From Chroococcopsis sp964623815 (GTDB lineage Bacteria; Cyanobacteriota; Cyanobacteriia; Cyanobacteriales; Microcystaceae), in NCBI GenBank assembly GCA_964623815.1, contig CAZUVR010000011.1, positions 1 through 64,000 on the forward strand: a stretch of 64,000 nucleotides of DNA. The letters are read 5' to 3'. The notes beneath the pieces were generated by a model. That model was not told where the DNA came from, searched no databases, and worked only from the letters and a program-made list of their open reading frames with translations. The position numbers were made by a program, and so were the translations under genes. Below, piece by piece: positions 42,416 through 51,684 of the stretch (positions within the stretch are counted from its first letter, which is position 1; each line of letters starts with the position of its first letter).

Positions 42416-43168
42416 CTAATGGTTAAAGGTTTGCTGTAGTCTTTTAGCGTGAACCTGACTTGGATCGATCGTTACTGTAATCTCTTCTAACGGGAGGGTT
42501 CTCACGGTTTTGTTTTGGGTATGGGTCTGATAAACTATGTTGTTAGTCACGTCCAATGCCGTGAGCCAATTACTGTAAGGATGATAGGCACCAGTATCAA
42601 TATCTAACCACCCCGCACCCCTAACTAACTGTCCCGCTTCCACACCTGGGAAGGTAAAAGTAATCGTGTGGCCCGTGATGATTAATTTATCCGAGAAATA
42701 GGGTTCGGTCATGGAATGGAACTCATCTCTAATCCAACAGAATTGAGATGCGGTCTGATCGAACAGTAACATATCTGGATCTACGCCCGCATGAACGAGC
42801 CAGATGTCCCCCAGGTCTAAATATAGGGGGAGGGTTTTAAACCAGTCTATGTGTTGTTGCGGGATACGATGGTTATAACTGACTAAAGTGGCGTAGCCGC
42901 CGCTGTATAACCAGCCCTGAAAAGCTTCTCCGCCGGGTTTTTGATTACCCAAGACATCTAGTAGCATCTGTTCATGGTTGCCCATCAAGCAGTGATAACG
43001 ATTTTTCCTGACGAAATCCACCACCAGGGAACTATGAGGGCCCCGATCAATCAAATCACCTAAAAAATATACAGGTTCATTTTTTTGAGGAGCGATAAGA
43101 TCCATTAACGTTAGCAGAGCTTCGTAATGACCATGAACGTCGCCGACAATAATTCTACGGAGAGTCAT
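42416..43168 (-). CDS. metallophosphatase of the serine/threonine protein phosphatase type
   Basis: 250 residues. Calcineurin-like metal-binding motifs are in order: GDVHGHYEAL, GDLIDRGPHS and GNHEQML, with later ITGHT and LVHAGVD. These define the PPP-type phosphatases that use two metal ions. In bacteria they are protein phosphatases or Ap4A hydrolases; protein phosphatase is the usual call in cyanobacteria. The gene converges with the CDF gene with 4 bases between. Confidence 0.85.
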   Translation of the reverse strand: MTLRRIIVGDVHGHYEALLTLMDLIAPQKNEPVYFLGDLIDRGPHSSLVVDFVRKNRYHCLMGNHEQMLLDVLGNQKPGGEAFQGWLYSGGYATLVSYNHRIPQQHIDWFKTLPLYLDLGDIWLVHAGVDPDMLLFDQTASQFCWIRDEFHSMTEPYFSDKLIITGHTITFTFPGVEAGQLVRGAGWLDIDTGAYHPYSNWLTALDVTNNIVYQTHTQNKTVRTLPLEEITVTIDPSQVHAKRLQQTFNH

Positions 43169-43245
43169 CAGATTATTTTCACCTGTAATAACTTAGACTA
43201 TTCTTAACATTCCCAAAAACAAAGTTGAAATTCCCATGTTTTATA

Positions 43246-44088
43246 TTAAGCGGGGGCTAAATCTACAGCTAAGGCCTGCAAACTCTGACCTAAAAGCGGT
43301 TTACGACCTTTGGTAATCTGATGGAGAATCCAGAAATCCTGAGTTTGTACCTGGACAAAGTTAGCCTGTCCCATCCATGCTTCTACGCTTTCCCTTGCGT
43401 ACTCTTTTATATAAGGTTCCTCAAAAACATTAGTCAACCAATCGGCGGAGCGTAAAGTTTTTTGATTGCCGTCGAGAACGATCGCTTCTCCCCCAGGCAC
43501 GAGCAAACGGAAACATTCTCTCAGTATGTTCACGGATACTTGAGGCGGTGTTTCGTGGAAGAGGAGGCTGGCGGTAACTACGTCGAAGCTTGCCGCCAGA
43601 AATCGCGTTTTCTCGGCGTTCATGTGTAACCATTCTACCTTCACGCCCTGCCGTTGTGATTTATAAGCCGCCATCGCTAACATATAGGGCGATAGGTCTA
43701 CGCCGATAACTTCCGCTTCGGGAAAGGCTTTTTTTAACATTAAAGTTGTTGAACCCGTACCGCAACCTAAATCTAAAATTCTTCCTGGATTGCCGCCAAT
43801 ACAGTTAACTACTTCCTGCCGTATCCAGTCTTCGTTAGGCGGTAATACATAGCGGGTGATGGGATCGTAAGTAATGGCCGCAGTAGTATTGAGATAGCCA
43901 GACTCTATCCCGTGAAAATTTTCCGATAAATAATACTCGGGATAGATTAAATTTGGATCGCTAAATCTATCCGCTTCCTGTTTCCAGTCTCTAGATTCGG
44001 ATAATTCTTTCATTTCCTGTTCGGGAAGTAACAAGCGGAAGACTGGCTTTAAAAACTGCTCCCATAAAGTATCTTTTCTAATGGTCAT
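43246..44088 (-). CDS. SAM-dependent methyltransferase
   Basis: 280 residues from the ATG at 44088 (MTIRKDTLWEQF); the TTG further upstream is weaker. Class I Rossmann methyltransferase with ILDLGCGTGSTTLML (SAM site) and VIGVDLSPYML. An extra N-terminal 100 residues precede the domain. The acceptor substrate is unknown; small molecules or quinone/lipid precursors are the usual targets. It lies between the HAD gene and the phosphatase, all on the minus strand. Confidence 0.8.
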   Translation of the reverse strand: MTIRKDTLWEQFLKPVFRLLLPEQEMKELSESRDWKQEADRFSDPNLIYPEYYLSENFHGIESGYLNTTAAITYDPITRYVLPPNEDWIRQEVVNCIGGNPGRILDLGCGTGSTTLMLKKAFPEAEVIGVDLSPYMLAMAAYKSQRQGVKVEWLHMNAEKTRFLAASFDVVTASLLFHETPPQVSVNILRECFRLLVPGGEAIVLDGNQKTLRSADWLTNVFEEPYIKEYARESVEAWMGQANFVQVQTQDFWILHQITKGRKPLLGQSLQALAVDLAPA

Positions 44089-44134
44089 TACGATCGGAAT
44101 CCTCAATCGATATAGTAAGCTTTTATAGAGCTTA

Positions 44135-44800
44135 TTATATCTTGGATGACTGTTCTAGATGGGTGGTCTGCTCGTTCAGTATTTCTAGTAAGTCCTGCGG
44201 CTGATCGATTAAATAATCTGGATTATGTTTACTTAAGACTTCAGGCGAGTTAAAGCCCCAGCTCACCGCTATCATTTTAATATGGCTTTTCTTAGCTGCT
44301 TGAATATCTCTGGTTTCATCTCCTACGTATATTATATTTTCTCTAGTTAGCTTGTGCAATTTTATAAGCCGATTAATTACCCTGTCTTTACCGAATAGAG
44401 GAGTTCCAGAATAAACAAAATCAAACAAGTTATCTAGGTCATTTTTTTCTAAAAAAGTGACGACGTTACTTTTCATATTCGAGGTCACTATTCCCAAAAT
44501 ATACCCTCTTTCTTTGAGGATAATCAAGCTATTCTTTAATCCCTTAAAAGGGTGGAGATTACCGATTTCTTTGTTTAATTCGCTTTTAATCCGCTGTAAA
44601 ATAATCGGAATTTGAAAAAAAGGAATCTTTGACTCTTTAATAATTTCTCTCGAACTTAATTTTTTTAATCGTTCCAGTTCCTCCCCGTGAACAGGCTCAT
44701 AACCAAATTCATCGCTCAAACGATTGACTATATCTACAAAAGTGTCGTGAGTATCGGCGATGGTGCCGTCAAAATCAAAAGCGATTACTTTAATCGTCAT
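44135..44800 (-). CDS. HAD-superfamily phosphatase
   Basis: 221 residues. The nucleophile motif DFDGTIADTHDTF starts near residue 9, followed by IVTSNMKS and VGDETRDIQAAKKS (motif IV). A C1-type cap lies between. It most resembles phosphoglycolate phosphatase-like HAD enzymes and could repair photorespiratory 2-phosphoglycolate. It overlaps the end of queG by 11 bases, so they are cotranslated. Confidence 0.8.
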   Translation of the reverse strand: MTIKVIAFDFDGTIADTHDTFVDIVNRLSDEFGYEPVHGEELERLKKLSSREIIKESKIPFFQIPIILQRIKSELNKEIGNLHPFKGLKNSLIILKERGYILGIVTSNMKSNVVTFLEKNDLDNLFDFVYSGTPLFGKDRVINRLIKLHKLTRENIIYVGDETRDIQAAKKSHIKMIAVSWGFNSPEVLSKHNPDYLIDQPQDLLEILNEQTTHLEQSSKI

Positions 44801-45734
44801 CAGGGTTCGGGTCTTGATTACGGTTGAGATTGGCTAGAGCATTCCTTCGCCACATTTGCGGTTTTATCCGGCGCAGTGCCGAGGAGGTGAAACGTCTATC
44901 CCATTCTTCATGGGACATACTGGCTAAGTCCTCTAATCGAGGGGCCAGATTACCAGGATAGGGGTGAAAATCATCTATGTCGGTTGTTACCGCAAAACGA
45001 TCGTTCCAGGGACACACATCCTGGCATATGTCGCATCCGGCTACCCATCCCCCTAAGTTTTTAATGATCGCCTCTGGTAACTCTTCATCTCTATTTTCTA
45101 TTGTATGGTACGCCAGACATCGATTCGCATCCACCACGAAAGGCTCGGGAATCGCCCCCGTGGGACAGGCAGAGATACAGCGTCTGCAAGTGCCACAATG
45201 CTGAGTATGCGGGGCATCGGGCTTCAAATCAAGATTTGTTAATATTTCTCCAAGAAATACCCAGCTTCCATATTCTCTAGTAATTAAATTACCGTTCTTG
45301 GCTATCCAGCCTAGTCCAGCTCGTTCGGCCCAGACTTTATCCTGTACCGGGCCAGTGTCGGCGTAGTAACGGGTTTTTATCCCCTCACCCTGACTTTCTA
45401 ACCATCTGCTGAAAGCTTTTAATTTTTTAGTCATGATTTTGTGATAATCCCTACCCCATCCGTAACGGGAAATCTTACCGTATTCCAGCCCCGATGGTCT
45501 TTGATGGGGGGTGTAATAGTTGAGGGCAACGCTGACGATCGATCTCGTTCCCTCCATACACTCCCGGATGTTGCCCCGCTTGGGATTCTTCATCCATTCC
45601 ATCCCCGCCTGATAGCCCTTGTTCAACCACTCCTCTAACTCTTTCGCTTCCGTTTCCGATTCCACTGAAGCGATTCCTACTTTGTGAAATCCCAATAACT
45701 TCCCTTGCTCTTTTATCACTTCACTCGTAAGCAT
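44790..45734 (-). CDS. queG: epoxyqueuosine reductase
   Basis: 314 residues. The cobalamin-dependent reductase domain is followed by a double [4Fe-4S] ferredoxin region with CGTCRRCISACPTGAI and CDICQDVCPWN. QueG carries out the last step of queuosine synthesis at the wobble base of tRNAs with GUN anticodons. The gene stands at the head of a minus-strand unit with the HAD phosphatase. Confidence 0.93.
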   Translation of the reverse strand: MLTSEVIKEQGKLLGFHKVGIASVESETEAKELEEWLNKGYQAGMEWMKNPKRGNIRECMEGTRSIVSVALNYYTPHQRPSGLEYGKISRYGWGRDYHKIMTKKLKAFSRWLESQGEGIKTRYYADTGPVQDKVWAERAGLGWIAKNGNLITREYGSWVFLGEILTNLDLKPDAPHTQHCGTCRRCISACPTGAIPEPFVVDANRCLAYHTIENRDEELPEAIIKNLGGWVAGCDICQDVCPWNDRFAVTTDIDDFHPYPGNLAPRLEDLASMSHEEWDRRFTSSALRRIKPQMWRRNALANLNRNQDPNPDDD

Positions 45735-45879
45735 GATTTTAACTTAAGTCAAGTATTTGTAATTTTTATTTGCAATTTTTAAATAAACGTTACACAATGG
45801 AAATGTAAGCAGATGAGGCAAATGACTACAGCCTCCGACGAGAGCAAACCAATTTTATTTCATTCATTTGAGGCTTATT

Positions 45880-46368
45880 ATGGTTTACACAGCACCTTCT
45901 GTATTCAACACTTTTGCGATCGATGTTCCTTCTACCACAACTCAATTTCAGGCTCTAACCACCGATGACAAATTAGCGGTACTCTGGTTCGCCTATACGG
46001 AGATGGGTAGATCGATCACTCCCGCCGCTCCTGGTGCCGCCCGCTTACAATTTGCCGAAGGACTTCTCAGCCAAATCAAACAGATGTCTCACCAAGAGCA
46101 GTTACAGGTAATGCGTGATTTAGTTGAAAAAACTAACACGCCTATCACTCGTTCCTACGGTGTTCTCAGCGTTAACACCAAACTGGCTTTCTGGTATCAA
46201 CTGGCGGAATTGATGAACACTGGGGAAGTAGTACCCGTACCCGCTAACTACAGAATGAGCCGTGAAGCTAACACAGTTTTAACATCGATTCAAAAACTCG
46301 ATTTCAGCCAACAAATCACGGTTTTACGCAACGCCGCCGCTAACATGGGGGTCGATCCTCTAGCTTAA
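45880..46368 (+). CDS. helical carotenoid protein (OCP N-terminal domain homologue)
   Basis: 162 residues from the ATG at 45880 (a TTG codon lies 4 codons earlier). It matches the OCP N-terminal domain throughout: LAVLWFAYTEMGRSITPAAPGAARLQFAE, NTKLAFWYQL and QQITVLRNAAANMG (an Arg in the position that bonds to the C-terminal domain in full OCP). It lacks the C-terminal domain. HCPs bind a keto-carotenoid such as canthaxanthin or echinenone and either quench phycobilisomes or scavenge singlet oxygen, depending on clade. The partner CTDH follows 89 bases later. Confidence 0.95.
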   Translation: MVYTAPSVFNTFAIDVPSTTTQFQALTTDDKLAVLWFAYTEMGRSITPAAPGAARLQFAEGLLSQIKQMSHQEQLQVMRDLVEKTNTPITRSYGVLSVNTKLAFWYQLAELMNTGEVVPVPANYRMSREANTVLTSIQKLDFSQQITVLRNAAANMGVDPLA

Positions 46369-46404
46369 AAAGTTTCCAGTCATCTCCCTTTCCTAAGATT
46401 GCCA

Positions 46405-46428
46405 AAGAGCAGGTTTTACCCTGCTCTT
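46405..46428 (+). terminator. hairpin between the HCP and CTDH genes
   Basis: AAGAGCAGG (46405-46413) and CCTGCTCTT (46420-46428) form a perfect 9-bp stem with a 6-base loop, 37 bases after the HCP stop and 30 before the CTDH start. It is not followed by a long T-tract. It may end most HCP transcripts or stabilise them, so the two proteins could be made at different levels. Confidence 0.55.
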
Positions 46429-46457
46429 ATCCTATTCATTATCTAAGTTCTTTGACC

Positions 46458-46874
46458 ATGACGATCGCAATTAACAATCATACAGAAATAACTATAGATG
46501 GCGTTACCGAGCCGACAATAATCGGCTATTTCCGCTCTCTCAACGCCGGTGATTTTGTAGCGACATCCGCTTTATTCGCCCCTGATGGGATGATGATGCC
46601 GCCTTTTGAAGATGAAATTAAGGGTAGAGATGCAATTCTGTCCTACCTTACAACGGAGGCTGAAGGCTTAAACGCTCAACCCCGTCGAGGTACGATGGCA
46701 ATTTTAGAAGATGGGGCGATCGAATATTGTATTAACGGTCGGGTACAAACTTCCTTATTCGGCGTTAATGTAGCTTGGACATTCCTTCTCAACGCGGAGA
46801 AAGCCATTAGTCAGGTAGAGGTAAAACTTCTAGCTTCACCTCAGGAGTTATTGAATCTACGCCTTTTTAACTGA
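46458..46874 (+). CDS. C-terminal domain homologue of OCP (CTDH)
   Basis: 138 residues from the ATG at 46458. NTF2-like fold matching the OCP C-terminal domain: EPTIIGYFRSLNAGDF (Tyr for the carotenoid carbonyl), LFAPDGMMMPPFEDEIKGRDAIL, VQTSLFGVNVAWTFLLN (Trp for the carbonyl) and LLASPQELLNL. CTDHs bind carotenoid as dimers and can pass it to HCP, rebuilding an OCP-like complex. It ends with an 18-base overlap with the opposite hypothetical gene. Confidence 0.95.
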   Translation: MTIAINNHTEITIDGVTEPTIIGYFRSLNAGDFVATSALFAPDGMMMPPFEDEIKGRDAILSYLTTEAEGLNAQPRRGTMAILEDGAIEYCINGRVQTSLFGVNVAWTFLLNAEKAISQVEVKLLASPQELLNLRLFN

Positions 46875-47300
46875 TGTCACTGGTTGAGCTAAGGATTTGA
46901 GCAACATTCTCCGTCCTAATTCCACATCTTTCTCGGAGGGTATCCAATCGGGATGAGCTGTCATTAAGAGGGTTTCTAAAGTTTCCCGGTCGAATAGATG
47001 CCACACCGGGGCCTCTTCTATGATTGTCTCGATCGCGTAGCAGTTATTGCCGATGCAGTAAATGGTAGAGCTATCGGCGATTCTTTCTATTACTAGAGTC
47101 TCTCCCGATTGGAGAGCGCGGAATTTTTTTATTACCGTTCTTAACTCTTCTAGTGACGGGACTATCAAACCGGGAATTACCGCCTCTACTCTACTATCGC
47201 CGTTTACCCGTAGCCAGTAATTACGGGAAGGATCAACGCCTTCTAACCAACCTTCATCATCTAAATAGTAACGGGGGGAGAGAACGAATACTTCTAACAT
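46857..47300 (-). CDS. hypothetical protein
   Basis: 147 residues, soluble, no signal peptide or membrane segment. VFVLSPRYYLDDEGWLEGVDPSRNYWLRV starts it, followed by alternating short strands and helices and a basic C-terminus. I do not recognise the family, although its composition looks like conserved cyanobacterial proteins. It overlaps the end of the CTDH gene by 18 bases on the other strand. Confidence 0.6.
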   Translation of the reverse strand: MLEVFVLSPRYYLDDEGWLEGVDPSRNYWLRVNGDSRVEAVIPGLIVPSLEELRTVIKKFRALQSGETLVIERIADSSTIYCIGNNCYAIETIIEEAPVWHLFDRETLETLLMTAHPDWIPSEKDVELGRRMLLKSLAQPVTSVKKA

Positions 47301-47612
47301 GGCTCGGTTTGGGGTTAGTAAAAATTATTTAGAAATTATTAATAATATTGATGAGAAATTTTTATCTATCAACTTAATGAGTATTTTTCTTTACCTTCTC
47401 ATAGAAAGCAAGAACTCTTTACAAAAATTAATTTATAGTCTCATGGAGCGGCTAATTCTTTACATAGATTAATATTTTTCGTTAAACCATGTAAAGAATA
47501 ATGGTAAACATAGATTATTTACTATAGTCTGAAGCCGCTAACTCGTGGAAAGATGTAAACAATTCGTTAAATTATCTGACATGGACACTAAAGGGGAAGT
47601 AAAGTAATAATT
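47301..47612. other. AT-rich intergenic region with a long inverted repeat
   Basis: ATTCTTTACAT (47455-47465) and ATGTAAAGAAT (47489-47499) are perfect 11-bp arms with a 23-base loop. TATAGTCT...GCGGCTAA-like sequence occurs about 70 bases apart (near 47435 and 47527), a weak direct repeat. No coding frame is convincing. It could hold a regulatory RNA or promoter for the small membrane protein at 47613. Confidence 0.45.
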
Positions 47613-47972
47613 ATGTTAGACATCAATACCCTTGGGGAATTTTCCCGAATCAACTGCGGCTCCATCTGTGCCTTTTTAGTCCCCGCCAGCTTCATCGGCG
47701 CGGTAGTGAGCCTGTATAACGTTTATATAGGACGTTCCCAACGTCAGATTACCTTAACTGCGATCGTGGCGAGTATATTTCCGATTATATTGTTCTTCCA
47801 CATAGCTACTTGGTGGATAGTAGGAGTAGTAATGTTACCCACATTCATCCTGTTAGGATTAGGGTCAACCTGTCTGATGGTACACCTGTTAGCCATCATC
47901 GAAAGGGAGAGGGGCCAGAGATTATTAAATCTAGGAATCGATAAAGCTTACCGCTGGTTAAACCAACAGTAA
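47613..47972 (+). CDS. small membrane protein of unknown function
   Basis: 119 residues with three probable membrane helices (about 17-37, 46-66 and 70-92) and a basic C-terminal tail (IERERGQRLLNLGIDKAYRWL). I do not recognise the family. The reading frame is tight and has a start ATG, but the ribosome site is weak (GGGGAAGTAAAG). It is followed by the convergent decarboxylase gene. Confidence 0.6.
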   Translation: MLDINTLGEFSRINCGSICAFLVPASFIGAVVSLYNVYIGRSQRQITLTAIVASIFPIILFFHIATWWIVGVVMLPTFILLGLGSTCLMVHLLAIIERERGQRLLNLGIDKAYRWLNQQ

Positions 47973-48004
47973 GCTTTGAAAGTGAAACTACCTCAGCCGG
48001 GAAA

Positions 48005-49648
48005 CTAGCCCCAAACCTGACAACTTAAATCCCCCGACTTCTGAGATAGTTTAAGATTTTCACCGTAATCAACAGGGCAATCGATGACAGCGGGTACATT
48101 TTGCCGCAAAGCTTCTTCGAGGGTGGGAATTAAATCGGCTGCCGATTGTACCCGATAACCTTTGAGTCCCATACTTTCGGCGAACTTGACAAAGTCGGGG
48201 TTAGCGAATTTGATAAAGGCGGATTCGCCGAATTGATTCATCTGTTTCCACTCGATCAATCCGTAACCGTTATCGTTAAAAATAAGAGTGACGAAGGGAG
48301 TATTAACCCGGAGAGCTGTTTCTAATTCCTGACAGTTCATCATAAAGCCACCGTCGCCCGTTACCGCTACTATTTTCTTATCTGGATGAACCAGTTTAGC
48401 AGCGATGGCACCGGGGATGGCGATACCCATAGCGGCGAAGCCGTTGGAGATGAGACAGGTATTAGGACAATCACAATGATATTGGCGGGCCATCCACATT
48501 TTATGAGCGCCGACATCGGAGATAACAATATCTTCAGGCCCCATCACCTGACGTAAATCATAGATAATTTTCTGTGGTTTGATCGGATAACCATCGTCAT
48601 TGGCGTAGAATTCGTAATCGGCGCGGATTTCGGTTTTTAAACTCGCGGTAACGGGAGTGGGTTTATTTTGCCTGTCGGCGCGTTTGAGAATATCGAGAAG
48701 GGAATCGGAGATGTCGCCCACTACTTCCACTGCAGGGGTATAACTACTATCCACCTCAGCGTGAGTCATGGCGATGTGAATGATGGGGAGTTTTCCTTCC
48801 GGGTTCCATTTTTTGGGAGAATATTCTATTAAATCGTAGCCGACGGCGATGATCAAATCGCTTCTTTCAAAGGCGCAACTGATTAAATCCCTCTGTTGTA
48901 AGCCCACCGCCCACAGTGCCAGGGGATGGGTGTAGGGTATAACACCCTTGCCCATAAAAGTATTAGCTACGGGAATATTTAAGGCTGTGGCGAATTCTGT
49001 TAGAGCTTCTCCAGCCTTAGCTCGAATCGCCCCGTTACCCGCGAGGATAAGGGGGTTTTTAGCTTTGGCTATCAACATCGCGGCGTTATTGAGGGTTTTG
49101 TAAGAGGCGTAAACCTTTTCTTGTTGATCTCGCTCCAGGGGTTGCCCCGTTACCGCCATCGCGGCGATATTTTCCGGTAAATCGATATGTACGGCTCCGG
49201 GTTTTTCGCTTTGAGCGGTTTTGAAGGCTTTACGCACCACTTCGGGTGTGATGCTGGGGCGTACTATCTGTTTATTCCATTTCGTCACGGGGGCGAACAT
49301 GGCTACTAGATCGAGATATTGATGAGATTCGATGTGCATCCTGTCGGTTCCCACTTGTCCAGTGATGGCGACAAGAGGAGCGCCATCGAGGTTGGCATCG
49401 GCTACCCCCGTCATGAGATTGGTGGCTCCGGGGCCGAGGGTGGACAGGCATACTCCTGCTTTGCCGGTTAACCGCCCGTACACGTCGGCCATGAAGGCCG
49501 CCCCCTGTTCGTGCCGGGTTGTGATAAACTCTATCGAAGAATTTTTTAAGGCTTCTAATAGGTGTAGGTTTTCTTCTCCCGGTAAGCCGAATATATATTC
49601 TACGCCTTCGTTTTCCAGGCATTTAATTAATAATTCGGCGGTGTTCAT
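48005..49648 (-). CDS. 2-oxoglutarate decarboxylase (ThDP enzyme, ALS-like)
   Basis: 547 residues from the ATG at 49648 (MNTAELLIKCLENEGVEY). The thiamine-diphosphate fold has the catalytic Glu in FGLPGEENLHL and the ThDP-Mg motif GDGGFMMNCQELETALRVNTPFVTLIFNDNGYG. By sequence alone it looks like acetolactate synthase. In Synechococcus PCC 7002 the enzyme of this type (A2770) next to succinic semialdehyde dehydrogenase (A2771) is a 2-oxoglutarate decarboxylase, which with the latter completes the TCA cycle. The same pair occurs here. It yields succinic semialdehyde and CO2. Acetolactate synthesis is the alternative. Confidence 0.85.
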   Translation of the reverse strand: MNTAELLIKCLENEGVEYIFGLPGEENLHLLEALKNSSIEFITTRHEQGAAFMADVYGRLTGKAGVCLSTLGPGATNLMTGVADANLDGAPLVAITGQVGTDRMHIESHQYLDLVAMFAPVTKWNKQIVRPSITPEVVRKAFKTAQSEKPGAVHIDLPENIAAMAVTGQPLERDQQEKVYASYKTLNNAAMLIAKAKNPLILAGNGAIRAKAGEALTEFATALNIPVANTFMGKGVIPYTHPLALWAVGLQQRDLISCAFERSDLIIAVGYDLIEYSPKKWNPEGKLPIIHIAMTHAEVDSSYTPAVEVVGDISDSLLDILKRADRQNKPTPVTASLKTEIRADYEFYANDDGYPIKPQKIIYDLRQVMGPEDIVISDVGAHKMWMARQYHCDCPNTCLISNGFAAMGIAIPGAIAAKLVHPDKKIVAVTGDGGFMMNCQELETALRVNTPFVTLIFNDNGYGLIEWKQMNQFGESAFIKFANPDFVKFAESMGLKGYRVQSAADLIPTLEEALRQNVPAVIDCPVDYGENLKLSQKSGDLSCQVWG

Positions 49649-49900
49649 TTCTCCCATATTCCCTCTCAAATACTGATCGACTTTCTAGCCGCAAGTTTTG
49701 CCGAAGGGGCGATGATAGGATCGGTCGCTCCTCCGGCTCGTTTCGGTAGAATGTATGTACCAAAATACTTATAATTCAGATGCGTATGCTTCTATTACTA
49801 TTGTCACTTAAGCTAGGCTCTTTTAACGGATTTGTGTAGATTTAATTGTCAGGACGTTAAGGGGATAGTTGACGAAACTATTTCCTATTTTCATATCACC

Positions 49901-51265
49901 TCAAGCGATCCACACGGTTTTCATATTAACGAACTCGTACAGCCCCTCTTTACTTAATTCTCTACCGTAACCCGATCGCTTCGTCCCCCCGAAAGGCAAA
50001 CGCGGGTCTGATTTAGTCATAGAATTGATGAACACTGCCCCGGCTTCGATTTCATTCACGAGGCGATCGATCTCGTCCTGTTTAGTAGTCCAAGCGCTCG
50101 CCCCTAAACCGAAGGGAGAATCGTTAGCCAGGGCGATCGCCGCCGATAGATCTGGAACCCTAAACAAGAGAGCTACTGGGCCGAAGAATTCCTCATACTG
50201 TCCTGGAGAGCATGCGGGAATATCCGTAAGGATGGTGGGAGCGTAAAAATTACCAGGCCGATCTAACCTGTAACCGCCGAATTTTACCTTGGCCCCCATC
50301 GCTACGGTTTTATCTACCTGAGCGGCAATATCTTCGAGAATGCGCGGAGTGGCGAGGGGGCCGATGTCGGTGTTTTCATCTAAAGGATCACCCACTTTTA
50401 AAGACGCGAACTTCTCGATCATTAAAGCTTCAAACCTATCAGCTATAGCTTCGTGTAAGATAAAACGTTTAGCCGCTATACAGGTTTGACCGCTATTGAG
50501 CATCCTAGCGGCGACGGCAGTGGTGGCGGCAGCATCTATATCAGCGCTATCGAGAACTATAAAAGGATCGCTCCCCCCCAATTCCAAAACCGTCTTTTTG
50601 ATCTGTTTAGCTGCCGCCACCGCCAGACTGATACCCGCCGGTTCGCTCCCGGTTAAAGTTGCCGCCTTGATCCGACTATCCTCCATCAGGGGAGCGACAG
50701 CCCCCGCGCCGATCAAGAGAGTTTGAAATACTCCCTCGGGGAAACCCGCTTTTGAGAATATATCCTCTATAGCCAGGGCGCATTGAGGCACATTAGACGC
50801 GTGTTTGAGTAAACCCACATTCCCCGCCATCAAAGCCGGGGCCGCGAAGCGAAAAACCTGCCATAGGGGAAAGTTCCAGGGCATCACCGCCAGAATTATC
50901 CCCAGGGGTTGATAACGGATGAAACTCGATGAAGCCTCTGTTGTAGCGTGCGCGTCTTTCATGAATTCAGCTCCGTTTTCGGCGTAATATCTACAGACCA
51001 GAGCGCATTTCTGCACCTCCGCCACCGCCGATTTAATGGTCTTACCCATCTCCGTAGTCATGGTGACGGCTAATTCTTTCTGATTCGCTTCCAGAATGGC
51101 GGCGGCCGCTTTGAGCCACTCACTTCTCTGCTCTAGAGGCACCCTTTTATATTTCTCGAAAGCCTCTTGAGCGCCAGCGATCTTGTTTTCTATCTCCTCG
51201 GGGGTGAGGGGAGTAAATGTTTTGAGAGTTTCTCCTGTAGCCGGGTTGACTGTAGCGATCGCCAT
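49901..51265 (-). CDS. gabD: succinic semialdehyde dehydrogenase
   Basis: 454 residues from the ATG at 51265 (MAIATVNPATGE); the longer frame begins with an implausible MYIYMSS. ALDH fold with catalytic Cys in NSGQTCIAAKRF, base Glu in LELGGSDPFIVL and coenzyme site GSEPAG. It oxidises succinic semialdehyde to succinate with NAD(P)+. It is upstream of the decarboxylase on the same strand with a 252-base gap, the known cyanobacterial TCA bypass pair. A GABA-related role is possible as well. Confidence 0.88.
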   Translation of the reverse strand: MAIATVNPATGETLKTFTPLTPEEIENKIAGAQEAFEKYKRVPLEQRSEWLKAAAAILEANQKELAVTMTTEMGKTIKSAVAEVQKCALVCRYYAENGAEFMKDAHATTEASSSFIRYQPLGIILAVMPWNFPLWQVFRFAAPALMAGNVGLLKHASNVPQCALAIEDIFSKAGFPEGVFQTLLIGAGAVAPLMEDSRIKAATLTGSEPAGISLAVAAAKQIKKTVLELGGSDPFIVLDSADIDAAATTAVAARMLNSGQTCIAAKRFILHEAIADRFEALMIEKFASLKVGDPLDENTDIGPLATPRILEDIAAQVDKTVAMGAKVKFGGYRLDRPGNFYAPTILTDIPACSPGQYEEFFGPVALLFRVPDLSAAIALANDSPFGLGASAWTTKQDEIDRLVNEIEAGAVFINSMTKSDPRLPFGGTKRSGYGRELSKEGLYEFVNMKTVWIA

Positions 51266-51304
51266 TACCCTATTGCTCCTAATACTTGACATATAGATAT
51301 ACAT

Positions 51305-51684
51305 CTATTGTGACATATTTCCCTGATTGATGTGGTAGGCACCAAGAGCGCTGGGGGTATTAAATTTAAAAGTAAAGTAATTTACTTTCAAGCATAAGGC
51401 TGATTTTTGAGTCGCTTATGGAGATTTTGATGATTATTTCAATTTTTTAAATATTTTTAAAAAATTTTTCAACCGACAGTTAATTACTAAGAGTGAAAAA
51501 TTTCTCCAATTTTATTTTAGAGCTTAACATTTTTAGTAAGTTATACCTCTTTTTTTACTAAGTCAAACATAAGTCTTACAGGAGGTTTTACGTGTGAGTC
51601 CTAAGATCAAATGATAATCTAAGTAAGATTGTGCGACTAACTTGACTTAATTATTAAAACAAAAATACGATAGAGGCGATAAAA
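51305..51684. other. AT-rich upstream region of the PEP-CTERM gene
   Basis: A perfect 8-bp hairpin AAAGTAAA-GTAA-TTTACTTT lies at 51369-51388, and AATCT-AAGTA-AGATT is seen near 51616. Most of the stretch is AT-rich with poly-A/T runs. It probably carries the promoter of the exported PEP-CTERM protein. No gene is supported, and no further feature can be named. Confidence 0.4.

Noticed and set aside
48005..49648. Acetolactate synthase of branched-chain synthesis
   Set aside because: The SSADH neighbour and the length fit 2-oxoglutarate decarboxylase better. It stays as an alternative.
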